Made by a program: the position numbers and the translations under genes | The notes under the pieces: model-generated | Databases searched by the model: none | What the model was told of the DNA's origin: nothing | Seen by the model: only the letters and a program-made list of their open reading frames with translations | Assembly (NCBI RefSeq): GCF_003339865.1 | Contig: NZ_QPKV01000006.1 | Span: 478,964-542,963 of the forward strand | Length of the DNA: 64,000 nucleotides | Reading direction: 5' to 3' | Origin: Pedobacter chinensis | Lineage (GTDB): Bacteria; Bacteroidota; Bacteroidia; Sphingobacteriales; Sphingobacteriaceae | In this document: positions 18,134-30,094 of the stretch, piece after piece | Layout: each line of letters begins with the position of its first letter | Numbering within the stretch: the stretch's first letter is position 1

Positions 18134-19285
18134 TTAACTTGCCAATAGTTTATCGGTTTCAAACAAAGTCCAAAGCATTTTCTTCTTCATTTCCTCATAA
18201 GTGTTTTCCCATGATTTATCCTCCAGGAATAAATCCACCTTGTTCAGCCAGCTTGTTGTATCATTAACGGAAAGGGCCCGCTCAATAGCAACGATGAACT
18301 CATCTGCATTTGATGCAATATCAACCAGCTTATCGATGCCGTAAGGCTTTATTACATCACGAATTGGGGTAGAAACCACTCTTAAGCCTGCAGCCAGATA
18401 TTCTGGTGTTTTTGTTGGGCTGATGAATCTTGTCGAGTTGTTGATCGCAAAGGGGATCAGGGCAATGTCCCAACCCGATAAGTAGGCGGGGAGATCCTGA
18501 TAATTTCTCTGCCCAAAATAATGCAGGTTAGGGCCAGTTGGCAAACTGTCCATCGAAACTTTAACCACTGGTCCAAGTAATATGATCTGCCACTCCGGGC
18601 GCTTTAATGCAATCTCTTTGATCAGCTCAACGTCAAATCGCTCATCGATCACTCCAATGAAACCAAGTTTTATACCTTTGATGTTTGCCTGGTCATCTGG
18701 TTCCTGACCTGTTCTACGGGCCTTGTTGAAATGGGCTTTGTCAATGCTGCTTGGAAAAACGTGGATATTATTATGCTGCTCTTTTTTTACCTCATGAAGC
18801 GAGTGTCCCCCTGTAAAAACAACATCAGCAGTTTTCAATAGCGTCTTTTCCATCAGTACAAGTTCTTTTGGTGCAAAATCGAAAGCTGACAGCTCATCCA
18901 TACAGTCAAAAACCGTGAGTGCGGCTGAGTAATGATCTGAAAACTGAAGCGCCATTGGAGTATAGTACCAGAAAATCCAATCTACCAGGTCTGTTTCTTC
19001 CATGAATTCGTTAAGCAATTTCTTCATGGTTATTTTTTCCTGATCCGGATCCATACCTGCAGAAAGATGTGGAGTGAGGATGGTAAGCTGCTCATCTCTT
19101 TTATCAATTGCCAGATGCGCTGTGGTTTTTGCCACAAAGATTGGCTCTTCCATAATGTACACATTTAAATCCCTGGCAAAGCGGCTCATCAAATGCTGAG
19201 GACGTTGGAAAACAAAATCCCAGCGAAGGTGGGAGAAGCATAAAAGGTTTTTGGGCAAACGGGGGTTTTGTATGTTCATGTTCAA
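18134..19285 (-). CDS. Glycosyltransferase, GT-B fold
   Basis: 383 residues. The N-terminus LLCFSHLRWDFVFQRPQHLM is a recognisable signature of a family of GT1/GT4-like enzymes. The donor domain contains KLGFIGVIDERFDVELI, LLGPVVKV and the segment PTKTPEYLAAGLRVVSTPI, which carries the conserved nucleotide-sugar-binding glutamate. It is the first gene of a two-gene leftward unit with the glycoside hydrolase-like gene at 16988-18133. Substrates cannot be assigned. Confidence 0.85.
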   Translation of the reverse strand: MNMNIQNPRLPKNLLCFSHLRWDFVFQRPQHLMSRFARDLNVYIMEEPIFVAKTTAHLAIDKRDEQLTILTPHLSAGMDPDQEKITMKKLLNEFMEETDLVDWIFWYYTPMALQFSDHYSAALTVFDCMDELSAFDFAPKELVLMEKTLLKTADVVFTGGHSLHEVKKEQHNNIHVFPSSIDKAHFNKARRTGQEPDDQANIKGIKLGFIGVIDERFDVELIKEIALKRPEWQIILLGPVVKVSMDSLPTGPNLHYFGQRNYQDLPAYLSGWDIALIPFAINNSTRFISPTKTPEYLAAGLRVVSTPIRDVIKPYGIDKLVDIASNADEFIVAIERALSVNDTTSWLNKVDLFLEDKSWENTYEEMKKKMLWTLFETDKLLAS

Positions 19286-19468
19286 TGTGTTTGGATGAGT
19301 TATTAATTTGGTGTTTTGAAATGGATTGAGGCAGTTTCAAGGCTGAATCGATAATTTGATGTATGCTGTAATATCAGACAGTTCCCAACAATTTAAATAG
19401 CCATATTCTTTTTCTTTTCCATGTGATTGCATGATGATTCATTTATTGTTGTTATAAGTTTTGTTTTT

Positions 19469-19840
19469 TTAAATGTCAATGGTTCTCCCGTTATCGTAAG
19501 CAAAAATGATTGAAAGGACCTCCTTATTTTGCAAGTCGCTGGTGGCAATGAAATTTACTTTTTTTATTATGGAGTTCACATTTGCATCATTTCCAAGAAC
19601 GATGGTCAGCTCATGGGGTTTGGTTTCTTCCACGTCCCAAATATCTGCAGAGAGCGCACGGTACTTTGAAATATCAATCATATCTGTATGAGTGTTAATT
19701 GGGTTTGTGCACACGTATTTGAACGGGGTCATCATTCTAGTGGAGTATATTAAGAAACTTATTTTAAGATGGCTTTGTTTAGCGTTTCGAACAATCAGGT
19801 ATTGAGCCACCTTAAACAGGTATTTATCACGTGCTATCAT
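19469..19840 (-). CDS. Small protein of unknown function
   Basis: 123 residues, soluble, with no recognised domain. The sequence is coding-like: mixed polar and hydrophobic strands such as HELTIVLGNDANVNSIIKK and EVLSIIFAYDNGRTIDI. Its start overlaps the end of the upstream gene by 14 bases on the same strand, a sign of coupling. The pair lies between a glycosyltransferase unit and an AraC regulator with no clear link to either. Confidence 0.55.
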   Translation of the reverse strand: MIARDKYLFKVAQYLIVRNAKQSHLKISFLIYSTRMMTPFKYVCTNPINTHTDMIDISKYRALSADIWDVEETKPHELTIVLGNDANVNSIIKKVNFIATSDLQNKEVLSIIFAYDNGRTIDI

Positions 19841-20117
19841 TTGCGTTTTTCAAATCCAGAGCATAAGCAATATAATTAAACGAAGATTTGGCCATGATCT
19901 CATCAGCAATGCCGTTAAATATTCTAAAAAGGGAACTGACATCGAAGTTGTTTATGATGTAACGACAGAAGATGTTCGAATAGGAGTTATACACAATGGT
20001 GATGGTATAGAGGAGGGATAGCAGCAAAAAATATTTCAACGGTATTATCGGGTGGAGAATGACCTGAGCAACAACTTCGGGATTTGGCATAGGCCTGTAT
20101 TTCTGTTCAGAGATCAT
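19827..20117 (-). CDS. Small membrane-associated protein of unknown function
   Basis: 96 residues from the ATG at 20117; a TTG one codon upstream is an alternative. One hydrophobic stretch ([18 protein letters not shown]) may be a transmembrane or buried helix. The C-terminal part has [19 protein letters not shown]. No family is recognised. It overlaps the start of the next small gene, with which it probably forms a two-gene unit. Confidence 0.5.
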   Translation of the reverse strand: MISEQKYRPMPNPEVVAQVILHPIIPLKYFLLLSLLYTITIVYNSYSNIFCRYIINNFDVSSLFRIFNGIADEIMAKSSFNYIAYALDLKNANDST

Positions 20118-20659
20118 CAATTTGCATGGCCGAATTTGGGTGGAGAGCAGGCCTGGTTCAGGCTCAAAATTCTTTTTTACCTTACCAAGAGCAAGCCAAC
20201 CCTATGAATTGGCGTCAAATGAACTTCAAAATCGATTCTGAAGATTTATTCTGTAATCAACATTTGACACAGGATTGCGTTGTGCACGCCTTATATCCTG
20301 AGATGGCGGAGAATCAGGTCGAGGAGATCTAATAACCACGATGTTATTTATGGCTGTTGCGGACTTGCAATGCCTGTCCTTCCTATAACAGCAGATGGAG
20401 CAACCAATCCGAATAGACTATGAATGGTAATGCTGACGATCATTGTTCACAATAACCGAAAAAGAAATCTGCTCTGCTAATCTAAGATTACAGAACCAAA
20501 ATACTGCCTATGCCTGACTTTAGGACTATGTGATGTTGTTATTCTGCCCAATGGTTATCGGGATGTTATGACCAGACATTGTGGATACCGCGTTCAAAGT
20601 GTAAACTTCTTATTTTGCAAACACATCAAAGGTAATGAATGAATTTAATGCCTCGCTTC
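20118..20659. other. Intergenic stretch without an identified gene
   Basis: About 540 bases between a small leftward gene pair and the AraC regulator. A short open frame on the + strand at 20126-20332 has no recognisable domain and no convincing start context, so it is not called. No repeat, RNA or terminator was recognised. Confidence 0.5.
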
Positions 20660-21655
20660 TCAGATCGCTAATATATTATCTTTTTTAAATGATAACGGAG
20701 AGAGCCCGGTGTGTTTTTTAAAAAATTTGCCAAAAAAAGAAGGGTTGCTAAAGCATAATTCTTCGGCAATTTCCGAAATATTCTTCACATGACCAGAGAG
20801 TAACATTTTTGCTTCCCGAATCACAAATTCATCAATATGTTTTCCAGCAGATCTCCCCGTAACCTGTTTTACCACCTGGGAAAGATGCCTTGGTGTCAGA
20901 CGCAAACAATTTGCATAGTAAATCACCCTTTTTTCTGTCTTAAAACGCTCAGAAACTAATGACAGGAATCTATTGGCAAGTTCTGTTTTACTGGATATTG
21001 GTGCAATTTTTATCTTTTTTTGCTTTTCGTTGATCAGAAATATATCATAAATAACGGAAAGGAAACTATTGTGTATGATATCCTGGAAATACCGGGTGTT
21101 TTTTGGAATGGATAACCGTGTCTGAAGAGATAGCATATGTGAATGCATAAGTTCGTATTCTTTTTTCGTGAGCGAAAACTTTAGGAATTCCTTCTCATCA
21201 AATATTTTATACTTATCAGCAATGTTGAAGAAAATCCCATTTCTAAACAGGTATTGCTTGCTGAAATATGTGTAAATAACTGAAGCATTTGGCTCCTCAG
21301 GGATTTCGTAAATCTGATCAGGAACAATACATAAAATGTCACGATGCTTTAGCATATGTTCAACAAAATTTACCTTTATCTGTAAACTCCCTTTTGTTAA
21401 AAGCAAAATTCCAAATCCGGATGATCTGAAAGGTGCTTTAGGACATTTGCTGGATTGTGAATTATCAAAGGTCGAAACGATAAGTTCAGCTTCTTCAGCC
21501 TTATCAGCATATCGCTGATTATCCGCGCTTCCATTAGAACGCGTGTGTTTCATTGTTTGTTGGTTGGTCAGTCTCATGTTGTCGGTTACCATTTGTTTTA
21601 TACTAAAAAACGGTGGAATTTCTGTTGATTCTACTTTAGCAAATGTATGTTTCAA
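20660..21655 (-). CDS. AraC family transcriptional regulator
   Basis: 331 residues. The N-terminal half carries a cupin-like sensing region (SSGFGILLLTKGSLQIKVNF, CIVPDQIYEIP). The C-terminal third has the paired AraC helix-turn-helix motifs, with LRLTPRHLSQVVKQVTGRSA as the first and ISEIAEELCFSNPSFFGKFF as the second. The first 40 or so residues are low in structure, and internal ATGs could be the real start. It is divergent from the sphingolipid/inositol-lipid operon across about 400 bases, which makes that operon a candidate target; this is positional inference only. Confidence 0.92.
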   Translation of the reverse strand: MKHTFAKVESTEIPPFFSIKQMVTDNMRLTNQQTMKHTRSNGSADNQRYADKAEEAELIVSTFDNSQSSKCPKAPFRSSGFGILLLTKGSLQIKVNFVEHMLKHRDILCIVPDQIYEIPEEPNASVIYTYFSKQYLFRNGIFFNIADKYKIFDEKEFLKFSLTKKEYELMHSHMLSLQTRLSIPKNTRYFQDIIHNSFLSVIYDIFLINEKQKKIKIAPISSKTELANRFLSLVSERFKTEKRVIYYANCLRLTPRHLSQVVKQVTGRSAGKHIDEFVIREAKMLLSGHVKNISEIAEELCFSNPSFFGKFFKKHTGLSPLSFKKDNILAI

Positions 21656-24378
<2,723 letters not shown>

Positions 24379-24382
<4 letters not shown>

Positions 24383-25368
24383 AAAAGCGAATTTTAATCA
24401 CTGGCGCTACCGGATTTGTTGGCTTTCATTTAATAGAAGCTGCACTCGCCAACGATCTGGTTGTGTTTGCCAATGTACGTCAGTCAAGCAAAATTGAGCA
24501 TTTAAAAGGATTGGATATCTACTTTGTAGAGCTTGATTTTGAATCCATTCGTGCGTTAATTAAAAATATTGACGAAAACAAATACGATTATATTATCCAT
24601 GCTGCGGCAGTAACCAAGGCAGAAAATCTTGATGAATATCATAAGTACAATGCATCCTATACCAGAAATCTCGCGCTAGCGGTTTCACAGGCATTGCATA
24701 AAATAGAAAAGTTTGTTTTTGTAAGCAGCCTCGCAGCGCTCGGGCCATTAAAAAAATCAGATGGGTTATTGAATGATGATGGAGCTTCTAACCCGGTAAC
24801 CCATTATGGTAAAAGTAAAGCTTTGGCTGAAACCTATTTAAAAAACATTAACAATTTACCATTATTGGTATTTCGCCCAACAGCAATCTACGGACCACGC
24901 GAACGTGAAATTTTAATGGTGATCAAAGCTATTAACAGAGGATTTGAAGTGTACATGGGAGATAAAGAACAGAAACTCAGTTTCGTTTATGTGAAAGATC
25001 TTGCACAAATCATGATCAGTTCTTTAAAATCAGAACTGATCCACAGAACCTACAATGTCTCTGACGGCAATGTGTATGGCAGGTCTTCCTTTTCGGATAA
25101 TGCAAGGGCCATTATGCGAAAAAAAACTTTCAAGGTAAAAGTTCCCCTGCAACTTATTAAGGGAGTTGCCTGGTCGCTTGAAAAAGCATATAAACTTATT
25201 GGTAAAATGCCCACACTAAATATAGATAAGGTAAATGAACTCACTGGCGTAAACTGGAGCTGTGACATCAAAAATATTAAAAACGACCTTGGGTTTAGTC
25301 CGCGGTACCAGCTGCAGCAAGGTTTGGAAGAAACAATAAAATGGTATCAATTAAATAAATGGTTATAA
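24379..25368 (+). CDS. NAD(P)-dependent reductase of the extended SDR type, probable ceramide reductase
   Basis: 329 residues. The Rossmann motif ITGATGFVGFHL is at the N-terminus and the catalytic Y143-xxx-K147 lies in HYGKSKALAE; a substrate region follows (VFRPTAIYGPRE). In Caulobacter a similar epimerase-family protein (CerR) reduces the 3-keto group after acylation. Its position immediately after spt and the ceramide synthase candidate makes that the best assignment. Its start overlaps the previous stop by 4 bases. Other sugar-nucleotide epimerase functions cannot be excluded from sequence alone. Confidence 0.82.
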
Positions 25369-25385
25369 GAATTTAGAAAAAAAAA

Positions 25386-26711
25386 ATGACAAAACAAGTA
25401 AAATCAGCTAATGGAAAACTTGGAATTTTAATGCCAGGTTTGGGTGCGGTAGCAACAACCATGATTTCGGGTGTAGCAGCAGTAAAAAAAGGATTGTCAA
25501 AACCGATTGGTTCGCTTACTCAAATGGGTACTATCCGTATAGGCAAACGCACTGAAAAGAAAGAGCCAAAAATTAAAGATTTTGTGCCTTTAGCAGCGCT
25601 TGAAGATTTAGTTTTTGGTGGCTGGGATGTTTATGAAGATAACGTTTACGAAGCCGCGATGAATGCACGTGTGTTGGATGCCAATCTTTTGCGTGATGTA
25701 AAAGAAGAACTGCAGGCGATTAAACCCATGCGTGCAGCTTTTGATCACAATTATGTTAAAAATCTTGATGGGAAATTTGTAAAGGATATTGATAATCGTT
25801 ATGAATTGGCATTGGCTGTAATGGAAGACATTAAAAACTTCAAATCAGATAACCATTGTGATCGTATCGTATTAGTATGGTGTGGTTCGACAGAGATTTA
25901 TTTCGAGCCATCGGAAGTGCATAACTCATTATCAGCTTTTGAACAAGGTTTAAAAGACAATGATCTGCGTATTGCTCCTAGTATGATCTATGCTTATGCC
26001 GCTTTAAAACTTGGTATTCCTTTTGCCAATGGTGCGCCAAATTTAACAGTTGATATCCCGGCATTAATTGAACTTGCCAAAGAAACCAATACACCAATTG
26101 CCGGTAAAGATTTCAAAACTGGTCAAACTTTAATGAAAACAATTTTAGCACCAGGGTTGGCAGCCCGTTCGCTTGGTGTAACCGGATGGTTTTCTGATAA
26201 TATTTTGGGTAACCGCGATGGATTGGTACTGGATGATCCGGATAACTTCAAAACGAAAGAAGTTTCTAAACTAGGGGTGCTGGAAGATATTTTTAAACCC
26301 GAAATCAACCCGGATTTGTATGGCGATATGTACCATAAAATCAGAATTAATTATTATCCGCCACATGGTGATAATAAAGAGAGCTGGGATAACATCGACA
26401 TTTTTGGATGGTTGGGCTATAAAATGCAGATTAAAATCAACTTCCTTTGCCGCGATTCTATTTTAGCTGCGCCAATTGTCTTGGATTTGGCTTTGTTTAT
26501 GGATTTAGCGAAACGTGCCAACATGTCTGGCATTCAGGAATGGCTTTCATTCTATTTAAAATCACCACAAACCATTCCTGGAGTACCAGCAGAAAATGAT
26601 ATTTTCAAGCAGTTGATCAAGCTTCAAAATACTTTGCGTTATATTATGGGAGAAGAGTTAATCACCCATTTAGGGCAGGATTACGAAGAAGAGTTTGTAG
26701 AAACAGCATAG
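25386..26711 (+). CDS. Inositol-3-phosphate synthase
   Basis: 441 residues. The NAD-binding region is near the N-terminus (KLGILMPGLGAVATTMISGV). Signature blocks include VLVWCGSTEIYF, FANGAPNLTVDIPAL, GKDFKTGQTLMKTILAPG and LGWLGYKMQIKINFLCRDS-like spacing (FGWLGYKMQIKINFLC). It converts glucose-6-phosphate to inositol-3-phosphate in the cytoplasm. The same enzyme class is part of the inositol-lipid cluster of Bacteroides thetaiotaomicron. In this operon its product would feed the CDP-alcohol phosphatidyltransferase at 30095-31387. Its stop overlaps the next start (TAGTG). Confidence 0.95.
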   Translation: MTKQVKSANGKLGILMPGLGAVATTMISGVAAVKKGLSKPIGSLTQMGTIRIGKRTEKKEPKIKDFVPLAALEDLVFGGWDVYEDNVYEAAMNARVLDANLLRDVKEELQAIKPMRAAFDHNYVKNLDGKFVKDIDNRYELALAVMEDIKNFKSDNHCDRIVLVWCGSTEIYFEPSEVHNSLSAFEQGLKDNDLRIAPSMIYAYAALKLGIPFANGAPNLTVDIPALIELAKETNTPIAGKDFKTGQTLMKTILAPGLAARSLGVTGWFSDNILGNRDGLVLDDPDNFKTKEVSKLGVLEDIFKPEINPDLYGDMYHKIRINYYPPHGDNKESWDNIDIFGWLGYKMQIKINFLCRDSILAAPIVLDLALFMDLAKRANMSGIQEWLSFYLKSPQTIPGVPAENDIFKQLIKLQNTLRYIMGEELITHLGQDYEEEFVETA

Positions 26712-27166
26712 TGTTATTTCACAAAATCATATCAACCGGCCTTGGTATTGGCTACATTGGCAAAGGTGCAGGAACTGTTGCAGCGGCAGTTACCTGCACC
26801 ATTTGGTGGTTTTTGCAAACGGAATATACCAATCCTTATCTCTGGCCTTTCTTGTCCACGATAGTCATATTGCTGTTAGGAGTTATCTCTGGCGACGAAG
26901 TGGAACTGGTTTGGGGCAAAGATCATCAACGGGTGGTTATTGATGAAGTGGCTGGAATGGGTATTGCGTTATTGCTTGTTCCATTAAAATGGGAATTTTA
27001 CTTAATCGCATTCATACTTTTTAGGTTTTTTGATATCGCTAAGCCATTATATATTCGGCGCTTTGAGGCATTGCCCGGTGGCTGGGGTGTAATGGCAGAT
27101 GATGTACTGGCTGGAATTTATGCTAATTTTTCAATACAGGCCATCGTTTTGCTCAGGCTGTTTTAA
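26711..27166 (+). CDS. PgpA-like phosphatase, probable phosphatidylinositol-phosphate phosphatase
   Basis: 151 residues starting at a GTG that overlaps the previous stop. Motifs of the phosphatidylglycerophosphatase A family are present: VVIDEVAGMGIAL, FRFFDIAKPLYI and LPGGWGVMADDVLAGIYA; several membrane helices surround them. In Bacteroides inositol-lipid clusters a PgpA-like protein removes the inositol phosphate from phosphatidylinositol phosphate. The operon setting favours that role over ordinary phosphatidylglycerol synthesis, but both use the same fold. Confidence 0.85.
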   Translation: MLFHKIISTGLGIGYIGKGAGTVAAAVTCTIWWFLQTEYTNPYLWPFLSTIVILLLGVISGDEVELVWGKDHQRVVIDEVAGMGIALLLVPLKWEFYLIAFILFRFFDIAKPLYIRRFEALPGGWGVMADDVLAGIYANFSIQAIVLLRLF

Positions 27167-27168
27167 AT

Positions 27169-27546
27169 ATGATTACGTTTTTTAAAGCGCAGGCCTCATC
27201 ACTTGCGGCTTCCGCTACCGATTTTTTCATTACCGCTTTAACAGTAAGTGTTTTTGGCTGGTGGTATCTTACCGGAAGTATAATCGGAACAGTTTCAGGT
27301 GGAATAATTAATTTTTACATCAACCGGAATTGGGTGTTTAACGCTGGTTTAAAGAAAGTCTATCCACAAATGATTAGGTATGTTTTGGTTTGGGTAGGTA
27401 ATTTATTGCTGGTAACCATATTCGTCTACTTGCTGACTCATTTTTTTAATTACAATTATTTGCTCTCCAAAATAGCAGTTTCCATAGTAATGGGCCTGAG
27501 CTATAATTATTACATGCAAAAGCAGTTTATTTTCCCCGTAAAATGA
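27169..27546 (+). CDS. GtrA family small membrane protein
   Basis: 125 residues with four hydrophobic helices and the GtrA-type pattern SLAASATDFFITALTVSVF, GGIINFYINRNWVF and the closing YNYYMQKQFIF. GtrA-like proteins are thought to help move lipid-linked sugars across the inner membrane. In this operon it could flip an inositol lipid or a glycosyl donor; this is a hypothesis from position. It begins 2 bases after the previous stop, and its end overlaps the next start by 4 bases. Confidence 0.85.
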   Translation: MITFFKAQASSLAASATDFFITALTVSVFGWWYLTGSIIGTVSGGIINFYINRNWVFNAGLKKVYPQMIRYVLVWVGNLLLVTIFVYLLTHFFNYNYLLSKIAVSIVMGLSYNYYMQKQFIFPVK

Positions 27547-30083
27547 AAATTATTTATTCATTTTTTATAGCTATGGTTTTAGTGACGACAAATTTCTGTG
27601 CTTACGCGCAACGAACAGTTGTTACCGGAACAGTTCGTGATGCAGTTACTAAAGAAACACTTCCTTATGTTTCTGTTTTTTTCAAAGGCACAACTATTGG
27701 AACACAAACTGATCTTAATGGGAATTTTACCCTCAGCTCAACAGAAGCACATGCCGCACTGAGTTTTAATTATGTTGGCTACATCCCCGTATCAAAAAAC
27801 ATACTTCCAAATACCGAGCTAAAAGTGGATGTGGCAATGGTTCCCGATTCAAGAGCACTTGATGAGGTTGTTATTTTGGGAGGTAAAAAACCGAAATATA
27901 GAAATAAGGATAATCCGGCGGTAGAGCTGATCAGGCAGGTAATTGCCCATAGGGATGAAAACAGGATTTCTACTTTCAATACCGCATCATTTCGTCAGTA
28001 CGATAAAATGCTTTTCTCTATGAGTAATGTTTCTGAAAAATTTAAGAACAGAAGAATATTCAGAAATTATCAGTTTCTTTTTCAGCAGCAGGATTCTACG
28101 TTAATCGGTGGTAAAAACCTGTTGCCCATTTACATTCAGGAGAAACTGACGGATAAATATTTTGCCAGTGATCCTACCCGAAACAAATCTGTGATTATCG
28201 GCGAAAAACAGGTTAATTTCGATCAGCAGCTTATTGATAATAATGGAATGAAGGTTTATTTTGAGCGGATGTATCAGGATATCGATATATACAAAAACAA
28301 TATCTCCGTGATCAGTAATGAATTTTTAAGTCCAATAGCCAATGCCGCTCCAACCTTCTACAAATTCTTTATTACCGATACCATTAAAACCGGAAATCAT
28401 GAGGTAATCGAACTTTCATTTACACCCAGAAATACCACAGATATGCTTTTCGAAGGAAAATTATTTGTTAGCAACGACGGGCATTATGCTGTTACCGGTG
28501 TTTCTATGGGGGTAAATAAAAACATCAACCTTAATTTTGTCCGGGCATTAAAAATTGACCTGGATTTTAAACCCGCTCTTTCTGGTAGATATAGCTTAAG
28601 TCAGAGTAGGCTTATTGCAGACTTTGGTCTCGGCAAAACCAAAGGGATGGGGTTTACGGGCGAACGTTCATCAACCTATAAAAACTATCAATATGATGTT
28701 AAGTTAGCAGACAGTATTTTTCAGGGAAAAAGCGTAGTTTCTGTTCCAGGATCATCCACCAGAGATGACCGGTATTGGGAAATGAACCGCCTGGATCCCT
28801 TATCGAAAGAACAGGAAAAAATTTACCATAACATTGACACTCTTCAAAAAATACCTTCTTTTCAACGAACAATAAAGATTGCCACGTTGCTTTTTGCAGG
28901 ATACGGTAACCTTGGCCCTTATGAAATTGGTCCAGTCAATACTTTTTACAGCTTTAATAATGTAGAGGGATTTCGTTTGAGATTTGGAGGTAGAACAACA
29001 CCTGAATTAAGTAAGCGTTTATATTTTGAAAACTATGCCGCTTATGGTTTTAAAGATGAACAGTGGAAATTCTTCCTATCAGGAACTTATTCATTAAACA
29101 ATAAATCCATTTACCAGTTTCCACAAAATTATGTGAGGGCAAGTTTTCAACGGGATACTAAAATTCCCGGACAGGAACTGCAGTTTGTGCAGGAAGATAA
29201 TTTTCTGCTTTCATTTAAAAGAGGAGTAAATGATATGTTGCTTTACAATGATTTCTACAGGCTGGATTATGTGCATGAATATGAAAATCACTTTTCTTAT
29301 GCACTAGGATTTAAAAAATGGAGTCAAACCCCTTCGGGAGGCTTAAGTTATCAGGCCAATGGTGCAGGATTTATTAATCGGTTGACCACCAGTGAGCTAT
29401 CTCTTGCTTTGCGATATGCGCCAAATGAAAAATTTATTCAGGGCAAAATTTACAGAACGCCAATTCCTGATCGTTATCCCATTTTTAACTTACGTTACAC
29501 CGCCGGTATTAAAGGATTGGTGGGAGGCGAATTTAACTATCATAACTTAACAGGAACTATTGATAAGCGTTTTTATCTGTCGCAATTGGGATATAGTGAT
29601 GTCACTTTTGAGGGTAGTTATATTGCGGGCAGGATTCCATTTCCGCTATTGGCCATCCATCGGGCAAATCAAACTTATGCCTACCAGCTCAATTCATACA
29701 ACCTGATGAATTTTCTGGAATTTGTAAGTGATCATTATGTGAGCATTAATATCGATCATAATTTTAATGGGTTCTTCTTTAATAAACTGCCTTTAATTAA
29801 AAAGTTAAAACTACGGGAAGTGGTTTCATTTAAAGCACTTTATGGTGGTTTGAGAGATGAGAATAACCCACAAACCGGCGGTGGGATTTACCAGTTTCCG
29901 CAATTTGATAATGGTTTGCAAAGAACTTATTCGTTATCTAATGATCCTTATATTGAAGGAAGCGTTGGAATTGGCAATATCTTCAAATTATTACGCGTGG
30001 ATTTAGTGAAGCGGTTTACTTATCTGGATCATCCGGAGGTTTCAAAATGGGGAATAAGGGCACGGGTTAAATTTGATTTTTAA
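27543..30083 (+). CDS. DUF5686 outer-membrane protein with N-terminal carboxypeptidase-like regulatory domain
   Basis: 846 residues. A signal peptide (about 1-22) precedes a carboxypeptidase-regulatory-like beta-sandwich (about 23-110: VVTGTVRDAVTKETLPYVSV, GTQTDLNGNFTL, LSFNYVGYIP). The remainder is a long DUF5686-type region with aromatic, alternating strands that end in a terminal phenylalanine, consistent with an outer-membrane beta-barrel. Such proteins are common in Bacteroidetes and mostly uncharacterised. Being fully embedded in a sphingolipid/inositol-lipid operon, it is a candidate for moving or inserting those lipids in the outer membrane. Confidence 0.85.
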   Translation: MKIIYSFFIAMVLVTTNFCAYAQRTVVTGTVRDAVTKETLPYVSVFFKGTTIGTQTDLNGNFTLSSTEAHAALSFNYVGYIPVSKNILPNTELKVDVAMVPDSRALDEVVILGGKKPKYRNKDNPAVELIRQVIAHRDENRISTFNTASFRQYDKMLFSMSNVSEKFKNRRIFRNYQFLFQQQDSTLIGGKNLLPIYIQEKLTDKYFASDPTRNKSVIIGEKQVNFDQQLIDNNGMKVYFERMYQDIDIYKNNISVISNEFLSPIANAAPTFYKFFITDTIKTGNHEVIELSFTPRNTTDMLFEGKLFVSNDGHYAVTGVSMGVNKNINLNFVRALKIDLDFKPALSGRYSLSQSRLIADFGLGKTKGMGFTGERSSTYKNYQYDVKLADSIFQGKSVVSVPGSSTRDDRYWEMNRLDPLSKEQEKIYHNIDTLQKIPSFQRTIKIATLLFAGYGNLGPYEIGPVNTFYSFNNVEGFRLRFGGRTTPELSKRLYFENYAAYGFKDEQWKFFLSGTYSLNNKSIYQFPQNYVRASFQRDTKIPGQELQFVQEDNFLLSFKRGVNDMLLYNDFYRLDYVHEYENHFSYALGFKKWSQTPSGGLSYQANGAGFINRLTTSELSLALRYAPNEKFIQGKIYRTPIPDRYPIFNLRYTAGIKGLVGGEFNYHNLTGTIDKRFYLSQLGYSDVTFEGSYIAGRIPFPLLAIHRANQTYAYQLNSYNLMNFLEFVSDHYVSINIDHNFNGFFFNKLPLIKKLKLREVVSFKALYGGLRDENNPQTGGGIYQFPQFDNGLQRTYSLSNDPYIEGSVGIGNIFKLLRVDLVKRFTYLDHPEVSKWGIRARVKFDF

Positions 30084-30094
30084 ACAAAAAATAT

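Noticed and set aside
20126..20332. Rightward 68-codon frame
   Set aside because: No domain, no promoter or coupling, and it lies directly opposite the upstream side of a small leftward gene.
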